From contig CP136063.1 in NCBI GenBank assembly GCA_032622095.1, forward strand, positions 275,895,426-275,959,425: a stretch of DNA of 64,000 nucleotides, in the 5' to 3' direction. This document shows positions 1 to 11,442 of the stretch, piece by piece; position 1 is the stretch's first letter, and every line of letters starts with the position of its first letter. Position numbers and translations under genes: made by a program. The stretch is from Siphonodentalium dalli (Eukaryota; Mollusca; Scaphopoda; Gadilida; Siphonodentaliidae). The notes under the pieces are model-generated. The model did not search any database, was not told the DNA's origin, and saw only the letters and a program-made list of their open reading frames with translations.

Positions 1-558
1 CTTGCTAAAATGTTTGGCAAATGAATCATTTTTGCCAAATTCCAAAAGGACTTGCCAAATTCAAATAAATGCTTTTGACAATGTAGTATTATTTAATAAT
101 ACTAGGTTGTCGAAAGCATATATTTTTTGAGTACTTTTTTATTTTGGCCCAATATATATCAAAGTAGCAATGTTACAAATGACAAGTATCTCTGTTTACA
201 ATACCATTTACTGTGAAATTTCCATTCATTGTTGTTTATATTCTTCATTAATTGAAGTGATAGACTGATTGTAGCCTCATGTCGGAATAAAAATATATAA
301 GGCCAAACAAAAATAGAATCCTGTTTCTCAAAGATCGCCGCCCCCTTAAAATATGGCCCGCCCGGTGCTTTTTTTCCCCATCCCAAAATAAAAAGGTAAA
401 TAACACCCGCCGCTTGATATAATATCGCAAACAGGCGTCGCAAACCCGGCGATGTCGTTCTGCTCCTTTGTTCAAAGAGAGAGAACTCTACTTCCGATTC
501 TTCCGGTACATTTGTTTGCACCGGTAAACTATTTATGCACCGCTTCTCGTCAGCCAAA
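1..558. other. AT-rich sequence without a supported gene
   Basis: I see no gene here. A long minus-strand open frame covers 159-557 but has no ATG at its head and no splice logic. A GC-richer patch at about 340-560 leads up to the ATG at 559 and could be a promoter. Confidence 0.4.
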
Positions 559-918
559 ATGGCGGCGCTTATAAATATCTCGGCGTTTTCGGGTTACACA
601 AATGTTATTCCATGGAAAATTATACAAGTATACAACACAGATACCGTTCGTAAACTGTGTGAAGATTTTATACACAATAGTGATACAAACGAGTTCAGTA
701 TTGACAGTAAACTTCACGGTGTCTGTTGGGAAAACAAAACCCAAGGGAAATGACCATTCTGATTTCGATCTGGTGTCGCAGGAACTGGTCGGATATCAGG
801 TGGCTGATATCTTTAGACGGTACTTCAAGATAAATATTAGACCTGCACCTAAATTGCTGGATGATGCTTCGGATTTATGTGAAAACTACAGGTTGTTGAT
901 TAATGTTCAAAATTAAAG
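559..918 (+). pseudogene. Unrecognised short coding relic, possibly frameshifted
   Basis: An ATG in good Kozak context (GCCAAAATGGCGGCG) opens a 64-codon frame that ends with TGA near 750. From about 720 the +1-shifted frame stays open to a TAA at 916-918, with a varied, protein-like composition containing the stretch VADIFRRYFK. AATAAA follows at 924-929. The simplest reading is one short gene or processed copy with a frameshift around 720-745; two unrelated chance frames are also possible. I do not recognise the family and see no introns. The ATGGCGGC context is typical of animal start sites, so a real promoter may lie just upstream in 430-558, but I see no clear TATA box. Confidence 0.3.
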
Positions 919-1020
919 TTTTTAATAAAACAATGGTATTGTAAAATAATTTTATATTATTTATTTCCAATAAATTTGGGGCAATGTAATGTAATAAAAA
1001 ACCTGCCTGCCGGTAAAATT

Positions 1021-1490
1021 TTGTCATAAAAAGTAGATATAAAAACGTGCCTGCTGGCAAATTTTAGTCATAAAAACATTATATACAAACCTGCCTGCCT
1101 GCTGGGTTTGAAAAAAAAATCCTTTGAGAAACAGGAAATTAACTTTGTGTGGCCTAACTAACAATGTATACAAAAAGGATCTTTCCTAGCACTTTCTTAT
1201 TAGACATTACAGGCGAGTAGGAATATTTAATATAACTGTATACCGCGATGTTATTTTGTCATAAAAAGTAGATATAAAAACGTGCCTGCTGGGAAATTTT
1301 AGTCATAAAAACATTATATACAAACCTGCCTGCCTGCTGGGTTTGAAAAAAAAATCCTTTGAGAAACAGGAAATTAACTTTGTGTGGCCTAACTAACAAT
1401 GTATACAAAAAGGATCTTTCCTAGCACTTTCTTATTAGACATTACAGGCGAGTAGGAATATTTAATATAACTGTATACCGCGATGTTATT
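1021..1490. repeat. 235-bp direct tandem duplication, two copies
   Basis: Bases 1021-1255 are repeated at 1256-1490 with essentially no divergence; the clearest difference is GGCAAA against GGGAAA near the start of each copy. Near identity in non-coding DNA implies a recent duplication or an assembly artefact. Each copy holds short CCTGCCTGCCTGCTGGG runs, which also occur once just upstream at about 1000-1020. Confidence 0.9.
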
Positions 1491-1890
1491 TCGAAAAAAA
1501 ATTACGTTTTTTTCAAACAGCATATCCTGCCACCATTAATGTATTTACTTGCTGACAATACATTGACTATAGTCCACTACAGTGGACTTTGTTACCTACC
1601 TGTTCTAGGCCACAATGCATTCACCGCAACCCCATCATCCTTAAACTCTTCAGCCATCCCAAGAGTACACATCGACATACCATATTTGGCCATTGTGTAG
1701 GCTGTGAATAAAGAAGAATAGAGAATATGTGGATCTTTATAAACATTCATATTAAGTCCAAACAAAAATGAAGAAACTGCAGTATGTGGGTATCCCCAAG
1801 CTGGGCTATTGCTGTACTAAATAAGAACCAAATATATTAATTCACAAACAAATAATAATTCGAAATGTTAGTCTAGATGGAAAATACACA
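1491..1890. other. Intergenic sequence, nothing recognised
   Basis: AT-rich sequence with no exon, RNA gene or clear repeat. The palindrome ATAGTCCACTACAGTGGACT near 1569-1588 is the only structure noticed. Confidence 0.5.
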
Positions 1891-1899
1891 CATTTCAAG

Positions 1900-2710
1900 G
1901 TCCAACAAGGAGCGTAACTCTAGTAAGAACAAGAGGTACGCTGTCGCATGGCAAAACCCCAAAAAACAAGAGAAAAATTGAATTTTCTAAGAAAAAAAAG
2001 GGCCATAACTCTGGTGAATATGGGTGGACGAAACCCGCGCTATGCATGTAGCTGTTCCCCCATGCTGCTCTATCACCATACCAAATATTAGCTAAATCTG
2101 CCCAGCAGTTGCTGAACAATAATGCAAAATGTTTGTATGGACGGACAAAATTCAAATTTTCTAAGTTGAAAAAAGGGCCATTACTCTGGCAAAAATCATC
2201 AGATCATACCCAAATTCGCACTTGACATGTATTTTCATATAACTGATCCACAAAAATACGGGATTGCAATCGTACCACCAAAGCTCACGCTATCATCTGG
2301 AAACCAAAAAAACAAGAGAAAAATTGAATTTTCTAAGTAAAAAAAGGGCCATAACTCAGGTAAAAATGGGTGGACGAAAGCCGCGCTATGCATGTAGCTG
2401 TTCCCCCATGCTGCTCTATCACCATACCAAATATCAGCTAAATCTGCCCAGCGGTTGCTGAACAATAATGCAAAAATGTTTGTACGGACGGACAAAATTG
2501 AATTTTCTAAGTCAAAAAAGGGCCATAACTCTGGTGAAAATGGGTGGACGAAACCTGCGCTATGCATGTAGCTGTTCCCCCATGCTGCTCTATCACCATA
2601 CCAAATATCAGCTAAATCTGCCCAGCGGTTGATGAACAATAATGCAAAATGTTTGTACCGACGTAGACGTCGACTATATACCTGCCGACTTCAAGTCGGG
2701 GGCATAATAA
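1900..2710. repeat. Dispersed repeat with ~174-bp tandem units
   Basis: The phrase GGGCCATAACTC, or a near variant, recurs at about 2000, 2175, 2346 and 2520, giving units of 171-175 bp. Units also share TTGAATTTTCTAAG, a CGGACGGACAAAATT junction and a conserved ATGCATGTAGCTGTTCCCCC segment. The array ends near a small hairpin, CCGACTTCAAGTCGG (about 2683-2697). Open frames of up to 134 codons across the units follow from the period and are not evidence of a gene. A looser relative lies at 61390-61800. Confidence 0.85.
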
Positions 2711-3056
2711 TAGAACAATACTCATAGTATGTGACAATCCTTTCCCCAAAAATAGGGTATCATCGCACCAAAGGATAACCAAATCCAATACTCCATTCAC
2801 AAATTACAAGGAGAGATGGATGGATGGAGCCCAGGGACGTGGCTAGGGGGTATCCGTTGTGGGGGTGTCCACATTGGGAAATTACAACTGCACACCCCCC
2901 CTTGAATCTGAATCAGACCAAACACAAGTTTTGCATAATTCCATTTGCACCACCCCCTTGCACCTCAGTGATCAGGCCTAATATCCTATATATTCATAAA
3001 CCATGGTTCTATATTCCCGGTATGAGAACATTCATATATTTCAACCTGTAAGTAAT

Positions 3057-3400
3057 TGCAAATCCTAGCATCTGGACTGGCCTCAACTGAAGCTTTCCTA
3101 GTGTTGGAAATTTCAAACTTCATACTCCCCCTCAGATTGGAAAATTCTCCAACTGAAAACCATTTCAGTCCACAATTTTGACCAAATGTAGTAAAATATT
3201 GTTTTGTATTGGCCACGGGGAGGGACAATGGCACACCGGGCCGACCAATGGTTCGGCCCGGTGTGCGAAAATTTGGAGATCTGAACAAGAAAATCGCAAA
3301 ATCCTAGCATCTAGACTAGCCTCAAGCGTTCTTACAGTTGGAAATTTCAAACCTGACACCCCCACTTATGTTGGAAATTTTCCAACTGATGACAATTCCA
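3057..3400. repeat. Duplicated repeat block with a GC-rich hairpin between copies
   Basis: A block starting AATCCTAGCATCTGGACTGG (about 3060) reappears near 3298, each time followed by a TTGGAAATTTC / GGAAAATT / CCAACTGA pattern. Between them, 3231-3244 and 3253-3266 form a perfect 14-bp inverted repeat (GCACACCGGGCCGA) around an 8-base loop, much more GC-rich than its surroundings. A related block lies at 4612-4880. Confidence 0.75.
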
Positions 3401-3430
3401 ATGACAATGTTGACCAATTAAAAATAGACC

Positions 3431-3502
3431 AGGAATCAATGTATTTATATCATCAGGAATCAATGTATTTATATCATCAGGAATCAATGTATTTATATCA
3501 TC
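3431..3502. repeat. 24-bp tandem repeat, three copies
   Basis: Three identical 24-bp units beginning AGGAATCAATGTATTT run head to tail. They give a short periodic open frame with no other coding sign. Confidence 0.95.
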
Positions 3503-3896
3503 AGTGTTGGCCATTCTACAACATGATTACCTCTGATTGTTGACTTCCAACATTCTATTGTACAATAAGAGCTCATTTCACAGCTGCTTAGTGACTTGTC
3601 TCACAAATTGCATGTCCACTCTGTTACGGTACCATGATTCTGCTTATTGGAGGGTGGATTAATGGAGTTGATGAGGTTAAACAGTGTTTTATTATCCATT
3701 TTATCTATGATCTGTGACCGTTATATAGAGTTGATTGGAAATCTTTAGCCCTTTATAATTATTTAATGGGTATCTGTGTCATTTTTAACTATAAAATAAA
3801 GTTTTTCAAAGTTTTTTTTAAGTTAATATTTCTTTTATTCTACTCAATATTTAATACAATTAAATTAGTATTATATAATGAAGTTTATGTGATATT

Positions 3897-4214
3897 TGCT
3901 TCGAGTCAGGGATCCCACCCATCAAAGTTCAGACTTATGAGATATAAATTTTTGAAATCTATTATTTTTCACCACCTGGAATATTTGGCGGCCTCACAAA
4001 CATTTGACAAATGACAACTGACATAATTATACTCTCGATACAAAATTGCGTTGAACAAAATGTTGATATATAACACTTTTGGGGCAATTTTATACCATAG
4101 TTGACAGTGGTTAGAATTATTTTTTTGTCCAATAAACGATTCTGATAATTGAAGCAGCATTTCAAGAAATGTTGTTGTTGTTGGAATCTGATGATATGAC
4201 CATCAAATCAGATT
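3897..4214. mobile_element. Degenerate J-family element
   Basis: It shares the J-family body with the copies at 7790, 14648 and 54972: CTTCGAGTC, a following CCCACCCATCAAAG, ATCTATTATTTTTCACCACC, and near the far end GTTGGAATCTGATGATATG. The terminal AGGTACTCAA inverted repeats are lost or unrecognisable. Confidence 0.7.
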
Positions 4215-4249
4215 GTTTACATTTATTAGTAATTAGCGCTCTTTGATAG

Positions 4250-4462
4250 TCTATTCCTGATATGGTACTATGGTTCATTACTACTGTGAGATAAATTTGC
4301 ACTCCAAAATAAAACTAATAATAATCTCTTTTGAAAGGACTGTTCCATGTTAATCTATTCCTAATATGGTAAAAATAAAGAGCATTTTTTCACTACTGTG
4401 AGACAAATTTGCACTCCAAAATACAAATAATAATATTCACTTTTGAAAGAACAGTCTATTCT
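4250..4462. repeat. Two tandem copies of a ~105-bp unit
   Basis: TCTATTCCTGATATGG near 4251 recurs as TCTATTCCTAATATGG near 4354. Each is followed by CACTACTGTGAGA, TTTGCACTCCAAAATA and CTTTTGAAAG in the same order. A related sequence lies around 21700-21950. Confidence 0.75.
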
Positions 4463-4611
4463 GCTATAATTTTACGTTAACCCAGGATTCCGCCAGAAAT
4501 TTTGAACACAAAATCAACAGAAGTGAGGACCAAACATTTTCAGAGCTTTCTGTGGGAAATAAAGCCAGTGTATGAGAAGGTGATGAGAACAACGGACAGC
4601 CAGGTGATGGT

Positions 4612-4880
4612 GCTTTCCAAGTGTTGGAAATTTCCAACCTGTCACCCCCCCCCCCCCCCCCCCCCCCACCCTAAGGTTGGAAAATTTTCAACTGATGACC
4701 ATTTCAGTCCAAAAATAGGAAAATATGCAAATATTGGTCCAAAAGCAATTAATTCCCCTAATAAATTGTTTGAAAATCAAACTTCTAGAACATTTTCAAC
4801 CTATTGTTGGTGTGAAATTTCCAACTAATGTTTTGGCAGGTATGAAATTTCCAACTGTTGAAAATTTTGACCAAAGTTGG
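4612..4880. repeat. TTGGAAATTTCCAAC repeat with a poly-C tract
   Basis: This is a copy of the family at 3057-3400, carrying GTTGGAAATTTCCAAC, then an uninterrupted C tract of about 25 bases (around 4645-4668), then GGTTGGAAAATTTTCAACTG. Further GAAATTTCCAACT motifs follow to about 4855. The homopolymer length is likely to be unreliable. Confidence 0.7.
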
Positions 4881-5257
4881 GGGGGGAGACACCCTCCCCA
4901 AACCCCCCCCTGTTGCCACGTATCTGATGGAGCCCTCAACTACACACGTGAACTTCATTCGGGGTTGGGGACAAAATAAGTCTCCCTACCTCAGCCAATT
5001 TTCTATTTTTTACTGCCTTTGAACCCAGGTATTAATTTTAATGGCCTGACCTACCGACATGATTCTTGAACCATTTTGAACTCATATTTAAAGGTGGACT
5101 AAGGGTCAGGATATGAGGGTTGGTCCCTTTCTGTAGATGTGGCATGCAAATATGTGAGCTGAAAAAAACAAGAGAGGATATTTTAGGCCACATGGTAAAG
5201 TCAATTCCCATTTCTCATGACAAAAAAAAAATGACAAAGCATGCACACGCTATATAA

Positions 5258-5671
5258 CCCTTTACCCAACAAACTGGCCAAAAACGCCCAAATAAAGCTT
5301 CAACAGCCTAAAATATCTTCGGTCTGTCTCAATAACACCATACAAATATGGATATCATTGGAACCGGTTCATTGACCACATTGTGATGGTTACAGTTATG
5401 CCCTGTGCCAATACATTCTCTTATATATGCGAGTCGACCATAGGTCACCTCGCATATATAAGAGAATGCATTGGCCTAAAAAAAACAATTTTATAATTTT
5501 TTCTTACATTTTTTAACAATTTTTATATTATTTTTCTACATTCTTTGACAATTTTATCATTTTTAATATGTGTTAAGCCAATGCATTCTCTTATATATGC
5601 GAGGCGACCTATGGTCGACTCGCATATATAAGAGAATGCATTGGCACAGGGCCGTTCTGTTGGGTAAAGTG
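5258..5671. mobile_element. F4 MITE (piggyBac-like) with two shared hairpins
   Basis: The element starts CCCTTTACCCAACA and ends TGTTGGGTAAAGTG before TTAA; the left flank has decayed to ATAA. It contains two copies of the shared 67-bp near-palindrome (about 5408-5474 and 5578-5644), each beginning CCAATGCATTCTC or a variant. The copies are separated by AT-rich spacer. There is no coding capacity. Confidence 0.85.
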
Positions 5672-6774
5672 TTAATTAATTTTTTTATTTCTGGGGCACA
5701 CTTCAATGAATCATTCCATCTCAGCATCGGCTATCTCTGGGTTTAGAAATAAAATTAATTTCAGTTGCCTGTGGGACATTATTACCCAAAGATATGTCCA
5801 TAAAAGTTTAGTTGATCGATTCCATGTGTTTATTTCATAAACAAAATCACAGAGTTAGGCCAAAAAAAAAAATGTTTTGGTTCTCGGGCAATTTTTTTCT
5901 TCAAATCAATGAGGAAGGAGGGTTTTTTTTTCTTCTTTTTTTTCTTTTTTTCTGCGTATAGTAAGCATGGACAAAGATACCTTCCTCTGTCTAGTAATAA
6001 CCAGAAAGGTAGAGGGAACTGCTATGCATATAAACTCATTTAGTCTTATATAAAAATGACATTGTACTTCCAGTGTATGACTGGGATTACCTAACATTAT
6101 ATAATGCCCCTGAGATTAACTACTGTTATTGTTGTCTAAAAACTGATACCTCCCCATTCTAATATGTGATCCTGAATTTAGTCCTGTGCCTTTCAATTGT
6201 ATAAAGTTACAATTTGTGTAAGTTGTTCACAATGACTAATTGTAAGAAGAGCATGAGGATCAGCTAATCATTTTCTTAATTGTAGTCATCTACTTCATTT
6301 TGTAAGCCTGCAAGTCACTTTTTAACACATTAGATGTTAGAGCTCAATGCACACTAATATTCAACACATATCTGCTATGGACATGTTGATAAATACCACA
6401 CACACACAAAAAATGTTTTTTTGTCATAACATCAGGCATTGCAATAAAAAGGCCTAATGCGGCCCTTTTTATTCAATGCGGCGGGGCCTGAGAACCAAAA
6501 CTCTTCTCTTTTTTTTGCCTTAATTATCATTGACACATGTTTTTATTGAGTTTTCAGATATGTGTTTAACAATTAGTAATTGAATTGGAAATTTTCCTGA
6601 CAGATTGATCATGAACAAAAAGGTTGTATGCACAGGGTTAAGGCACGAAATGAGTTAATTGCTATATTGTAAATGTTTCAACCAGAAGTGAGAATAAATC
6701 ATCAGACATAGAAATTATGTCTTTGTGTCAATATATTCCCACATATTAACTAATAAGTGGGTTTTAACCCTTCG
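5672..6774. other. Intergenic sequence, nothing recognised
   Basis: No exon or RNA gene is supported. A pyrimidine-rich tract at about 5919-5952 and an A-rich tract near 5862 are low-complexity. The minus-strand frame at 5906-6097 reads through the T tract and is spurious. Confidence 0.45.
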
Positions 6775-6920
6775 TGACGGGAGCTGCCTTCATCCAGCAT
6801 TAAAGATCCTATGCCATTGCAATTCTCTTATAAATGTGAGTATCCTATAGGGAGCCCCAACATATATACGTATAGGTCAAGGTAAATATTGTTAGACCAA
6901 TGTATTCTCTTATACAGGGC
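6775..6920. mobile_element. Truncated, decayed F2 MITE
   Basis: It begins TTTAACCCTTCGTGACGGGA and keeps CAGCATTAAAGATCCT, a decayed hairpin, GGTCAAGGTAAATATTGTTA and the start of the second hairpin. It then stops abruptly near TCTTATACAG, where unrelated sequence begins. The right end is missing. Confidence 0.75.
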
Positions 6921-7789
6921 CTGGAACCTACGTCACCGGAAGGGTAACCCTACATCAAAATAACTGTAAATAAAGTTCGACTCGCTACTTAGACATCGTT
7001 TTTAAATAAATACAATCGATTTCGATGTAGTATTATAAGCAAAGGAGCTATGCCACCTGCAAATCTCGACAAGTACAGAAACCGAAAATCGGAAAGAATT
7101 GCTTATAATGAGAATTTCGCGTCCGCAATTCAAAATCGCGTCCGATTTCCTATTTTCGTGCAGGTGTTAACCCAACATTTCATGTTCTCCGCACCCTAAA
7201 CTCATTTTAAAACCGTATACATTGAGTTTCGAGATATTATAAATGCTAAAATTTGAATCAATAACAAAAAATTAACTTTCCCGTGGTTTGTTTGTAAATT
7301 TCTTAAGACACAAAGAATGTTTATGAATTTGTCTATTAATGGTAAGGCCCACATCGCGTTAACGCTCACATAATATTGGCCTGTTTCTATAGTCTCTGAG
7401 TCGTAGAATATGGTAACCAGATTTTCATTACTTGAAAGTATTTTGAGTACGAAGTAATGTTATGGATGGCAGATTAGCCGGAATGTGAAAATCCAAATTG
7501 TTGTTGTAGAATAATTTGTGCAGTTTTCAAACAAATGTATCAAATAAATGTTAAATTATTTATATGTATACCACTCACATATACTCATAAATTTAAGTTA
7601 TGGTATAGTCACCACTCAGTAAGTGGCTTGAGTTTACGCCCCGTATCAATATAATTGTTTACATGATCATTAGTGCCACGCGTTGCCCAATCCACTATCC
7701 GTGAAATAATTTGATTACGTCTTGTACACGGAAATTCGTAACTTATTTTATGGCTCCAGTCATTAATTAAATATTATTAAAGCACTCAA
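6921..7789. other. Intergenic sequence, nothing recognised
   Basis: No supported exon. The phrase GGAGCTATGCCACCTG near 7045 recalls the interior of K elements, so part of this may be an old, diverged K copy. Confidence 0.35.
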
Positions 7790-8206
7790 TCCGATTATGC
7801 ACCCCTCAATTACTATTTATTTGGCTTCGGGGGTAAATAATATTTTATTCGAGTCGAGGAACCCACCAATCAAAGCTCAGAATGGTCAGATATCGATTTT
7901 TTAAATCTATTATTTTTCACCACCTGGAATATTTAGTGGCCCAGTAAAATTCGACGAGAAGACTGCCTCGGACCAAATTTGCGGATGAAGATGGTTAACT
8001 CGAAAATGAAGTAGCTTTTTTGTCAGATATTTGACAAACCGACAAAATGTTAATAAATAACAGGTTTAGGCCAATTTTATACTATATTTGACTGTGGTTA
8101 GCATTAGTTTTGGTTATTTAACCGATTCTGATAACTGAAGCGGGAATTTCAAAAAATATTTGTTGTTGGAATCTGATGATATGGGGGACCATCGAATCGG
8201 ATTGAT
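7790..8206. mobile_element. J-family foldback element, old copy
   Basis: It starts AAAGCACTCAATCCGAT and carries GGCTTCGGGGGTAAATAA, GAGTCGAGGAACCCACC and TTTCACCACCTGGAATATTT. It ends near ATCGAATCGGATTGATTAG, a decayed form of the GATTGAGTACCTTTAA terminus seen in better copies. Confidence 0.75.
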
Positions 8207-9056
8207 TAGCTTTAACTTTGATTTTAGGATAACCTATTAACCTGATCGTTTACAGAATACATCTTCGACTCAAATTACTTATTTGTTTATATAATATTAG
8301 ATTATAGATATTAGATTGTTGTTATTATCAGGAGTTTATTGAAAATGGCGTACAGTACCCCTTAATTAGTTTTAAGTTGTTCTATTTACTTATCAAATAT
8401 CAACGAGCGAGTATGAATGGTTGCCGGCAAAACAAATTTCAATAATAATTAAACACATGTGAATTTAATGCTTCCATAGCAATAATAGAATTCTTCCCTC
8501 GCTAAGATCCCCCGATGATTCCCAACCATCAATCAGTGCTAATTGACCCTTCCGCAGATCTCGTCATCATCCAATCAGATAACGGCATCTATTCACTGAG
8601 AGCCAGTGCTATTTCCGGTAAGACATCGTTGTTTGTTTAATAGCGTAGCAACAGTAATATCGGTGGATCTTTGTTCAAATTAAACAGCATGTTTTGTAAT
8701 TAGCAAGATTATTAAATTTCATACAAAGAATCTGTGCATCTCCTTATCGTTTGGTGAAATACATAGGCCTATTGGTGTTAATTATGTTTTGCTTATGCTA
8801 GATTGTGACATTTGTGATTTTGATTTAAAATATATGTTATTCCAATTGAATAGTTATTGTGTTCTTATATCTGATTCATTGAAAATTGGAGTAGGCAGCT
8901 CCCATGAGGTGTCTTCACAGTTTGTGACCTGCAACTGATTATCGGATTACATAATACGGTAATGATGTGCAAATGGAGTCTCAGTCCCGATTCAATAAAA
9001 CCTTGTTTAACATGCTAATCACCTTGTTACTGAGTCTGCCAAATTTCGAGAGTGTC
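8207..9056. other. Sequence upstream of the scaffold gap; possible promoter region
   Basis: CCAATCAGATAACGG (about 8570) contains a CCAAT box. A good splice donor, TTCCG followed by GTAAGA, lies at 8617/8618. The 34 codons before it (ATG at 8515) are open but are not recognisable as a protein. This could be a first exon of the phosphoprotein gene downstream; the evidence is weak. Confidence 0.2.
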
Positions 9057-9156
9057 NNNNNNNNNNNNNNNNNNNNNNNNNNNNNNNNNNNNNNNNNNNN
9101 NNNNNNNNNNNNNNNNNNNNNNNNNNNNNNNNNNNNNNNNNNNNNNNNNNNNNNNN
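9057..9156. other. Assembly gap of 100 N
   Basis: Exactly 100 N, a conventional placeholder for a gap of unknown size. The missing N-terminal exon or exons of the downstream phosphoprotein gene could fall in it. Confidence 0.99.
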
Positions 9157-9811
9157 CGTGGCCTCGCTTTGATTTTCCAGGAATTTATGTGACGTCATAA
9201 GCCATACATAGAAATCGTTCAAATGTATTTTTAGCTTTGAATCATTCAGTCTCAGATAGATAGTGCATTCGACACGTCACACCATGTGACCTCAAATAAC
9301 TTAAACTGCCAATCATCATGGCACGAGGGACTCACCTTTTGATGTATGCCGACAATGAATGTTGATTTCGGAGAATTCATTTGATACATTCAAGCTGTTT
9401 CTTTATACTTTACGCTCTCTGTATTTGGCCTAGGTGCGCAATCGATCGCTCGTTGGTTTTCAATTTGTGCGCAAGAGCGATCGCGCGCCTCAAAAATGAA
9501 AGTCTGTTAGAGAGGTGTTCGGTTTATAGAAAATAGCACTACGATTGGAAATATACTGACGTCGTTGTCAAAGCACAACCGTGGATTAATTAAAATTTAT
9601 TGGATGGAAATGTACGAAAAAGTGTGTCATAACAATAGAATTATTATGCGTGCCAGATCAAATTGATTGAGCCATTGATGGAGAGGGATTCGGTTTGGAG
9701 AGGTTTCATTGTACCCAGTTTGAAATAGGTTCTGGGTTGTGTATTTTAGTCATTGTGACTCAAAACTAGCTTTTCCAATTCAGTGATAATTTCCTGATTA
9801 TTCTGTTACAG

Positions 9812-9889
9812 GGTAAAAAAAATGTTACGGTCCAAAGTGTTGAAAGCTCTGATGATTCATCGTCTAGTGAAGAAGAAACAACAACAAAG
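9812..9889 (+). CDS. Treacle/NOLC1-like phosphoprotein, first visible exon
   Basis: The exon follows the acceptor TTCTGTTACAG and ends AAG before the donor GTACTC. It is 78 nt, 26 codons, phase 0 at both ends. It encodes a short basic start (GKKN) and then an acidic serine cluster containing SSDDSSSSEEE, a textbook casein kinase 2 target. This matches the modular repeats of treacle and NOLC1 (Nopp140), nucleolar proteins that bind RNA polymerase I factors and snoRNPs. The protein's start, where treacle and NOLC1 carry a LisH domain, was not found; it may be upstream, in the 9057-9156 gap, or absent. Assignment rests on composition and exon architecture, not on a unique domain, so another SR- or CK2-rich nuclear protein is possible. 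Confidence 0.7.
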
Positions 9890-11027
9890 GTACTCATATT
9901 TGTAGTTTGAATTATTTTTTTTTTTGCTGATCTGTAAATGTTTTTTGGCATTGTCCCAGATTGTCCAGGTTAAAATAATCGATATCCGAACCAAACCACA
10001 CCACCCTTGGTCATGAAGAAGTTAACTCTTCCATGACTGGAGCTTACTGAATTTTTGCGAAAACACTGTGCCAATCAGACCTATTACTTCTCCCGTTTTT
10101 ACCATGCATCTCACAGTGTGTTGACGACACCTCCTAATCTCAAGGATTGAAACAATCTTCTCTCATAAAAAAAATAAAAGGTACTTTTGTTTTCTCTGTA
10201 CTATAATGCGTTAAACGAGAATATGCGAGACTACCTGGGTGTGACTGTTTGGCAGCCGGTGCAAACACCACTAATACAACGATAGCTTGGAGTAACTGCT
10301 TATGTTCCATGTGTAATTAGTCTGGCAATAAATGGTTTGTCACCCACATGTTTTCACAAACAAAGGAGGAATGAGATGAGCAACCTCACCATCTAACTAA
10401 TATTAACAATGCCAGATTGTTTTCATCAAACAAGTTCTATACAGGACCCCTATATAGGAAACCTCATTGAATATGGTCATTTATGCCTTGGTAAATTGAT
10501 GACCATACATTATATATTTTAATGTCTGATTCCTTGGAAAATTCGGCAAAACACCGATGATACGATTCAAAGTTTAAGGACTCATGTTCTTGGGAAATGA
10601 CTTGTATAGTGCGACACGTATCATAATACAATTTTTAAATAATACCTCAAATTCATCTTTATTGGCAATGTTGGGATATTAAGTTGTGTCCACAATCATT
10701 CAATTTTTGTACACTGAAGAGATATGGAATACCATTACAAGGGCAGATAACTCTTTCATATAGTTTTAGGGCACCAAATATGTATGTTTTGATGACCGAA
10801 TTAAATTTCTGACTGGCAGAGTCAATCTCCCTGACAGGAAAAAATGGGAGTAACGGGTCTCGTGTCAATGTATTCTCTTATACCAGGGTCGCACCAGTTC
10901 AGTGTGGTCAATTTACCATGCAGGCCAAAATAATGAAATTAGCCAAATTAGAGTAACAGGTGTGTAGTAATAGTCACCATTTATATTTCTTATGGATACA
11001 TGAATTGATTGATTTTTCTAATAGCAG
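9890..11027 (+). other. Intron of the phosphoprotein gene
   Basis: No recognised repeat or exon inside. AT-rich. Confidence 0.5.
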
Positions 11028-11090
11028 GTAATGGAAGAATCAAGCGATGCTGAGTCTATTCCTTGTGCCCAAAGAGCGAAAAATGTTCAG
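11028..11090 (+). CDS. Treacle/NOLC1-like phosphoprotein, second visible exon
   Basis: 63 nt, 21 codons, phase 0 at both ends, between the acceptor TTTCTAATAGCAG and the donor GTAAAT. It encodes VMEESSDAESIPCAQRAKNV plus Q: a short acidic module (EESSDAES) followed by a basic one (QRAKN). The acceptor is a NAGNAG tandem (TAGCAG), so use of the upstream AG would insert one glutamine at the junction. Confidence 0.65.
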
Positions 11091-11442
11091 GTAAATAACA
11101 GGCTGATTTATAATAAATTGGCCAAATAAATAAAACTGCTCTCAAGCATCTCCCTCATCACCGATTAGTCGCTTGATCAATATTGATTCATATATGGGAG
11201 ATAATTGATTGTTGAAGTTTAATTTTTAATTTTTTCCACTTCGTTCCACATAAAAGATATTCACCAGGAACATGTGGAATAATCATCCAGACCTGCCTAG
11301 GTTTTTAAAAACAAAATTTCCCTTTTCCATCTAGAGATTATTTTCTGTGATATTCGTAAACCAACTATTATATAAATAACACCTTTCTTTACTAAATACT
11401 CATTGACGAGCAGTTAAGAAACAGGTTTGTGAACATTTTCTG

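Noticed and set aside
2235-2639. 134-codon minus-strand frame with repeated WADLADIWYGDRAAW
   Set aside because: The repeated peptide simply reflects ~174-bp dispersed repeat units.
8515-8617. 34-codon open stretch ending at a GTAAGA donor
   Set aside because: Poor start context, no recognisable domain, and its phase 1 end does not match the phase 0 exon at 9812 without another exon in between.
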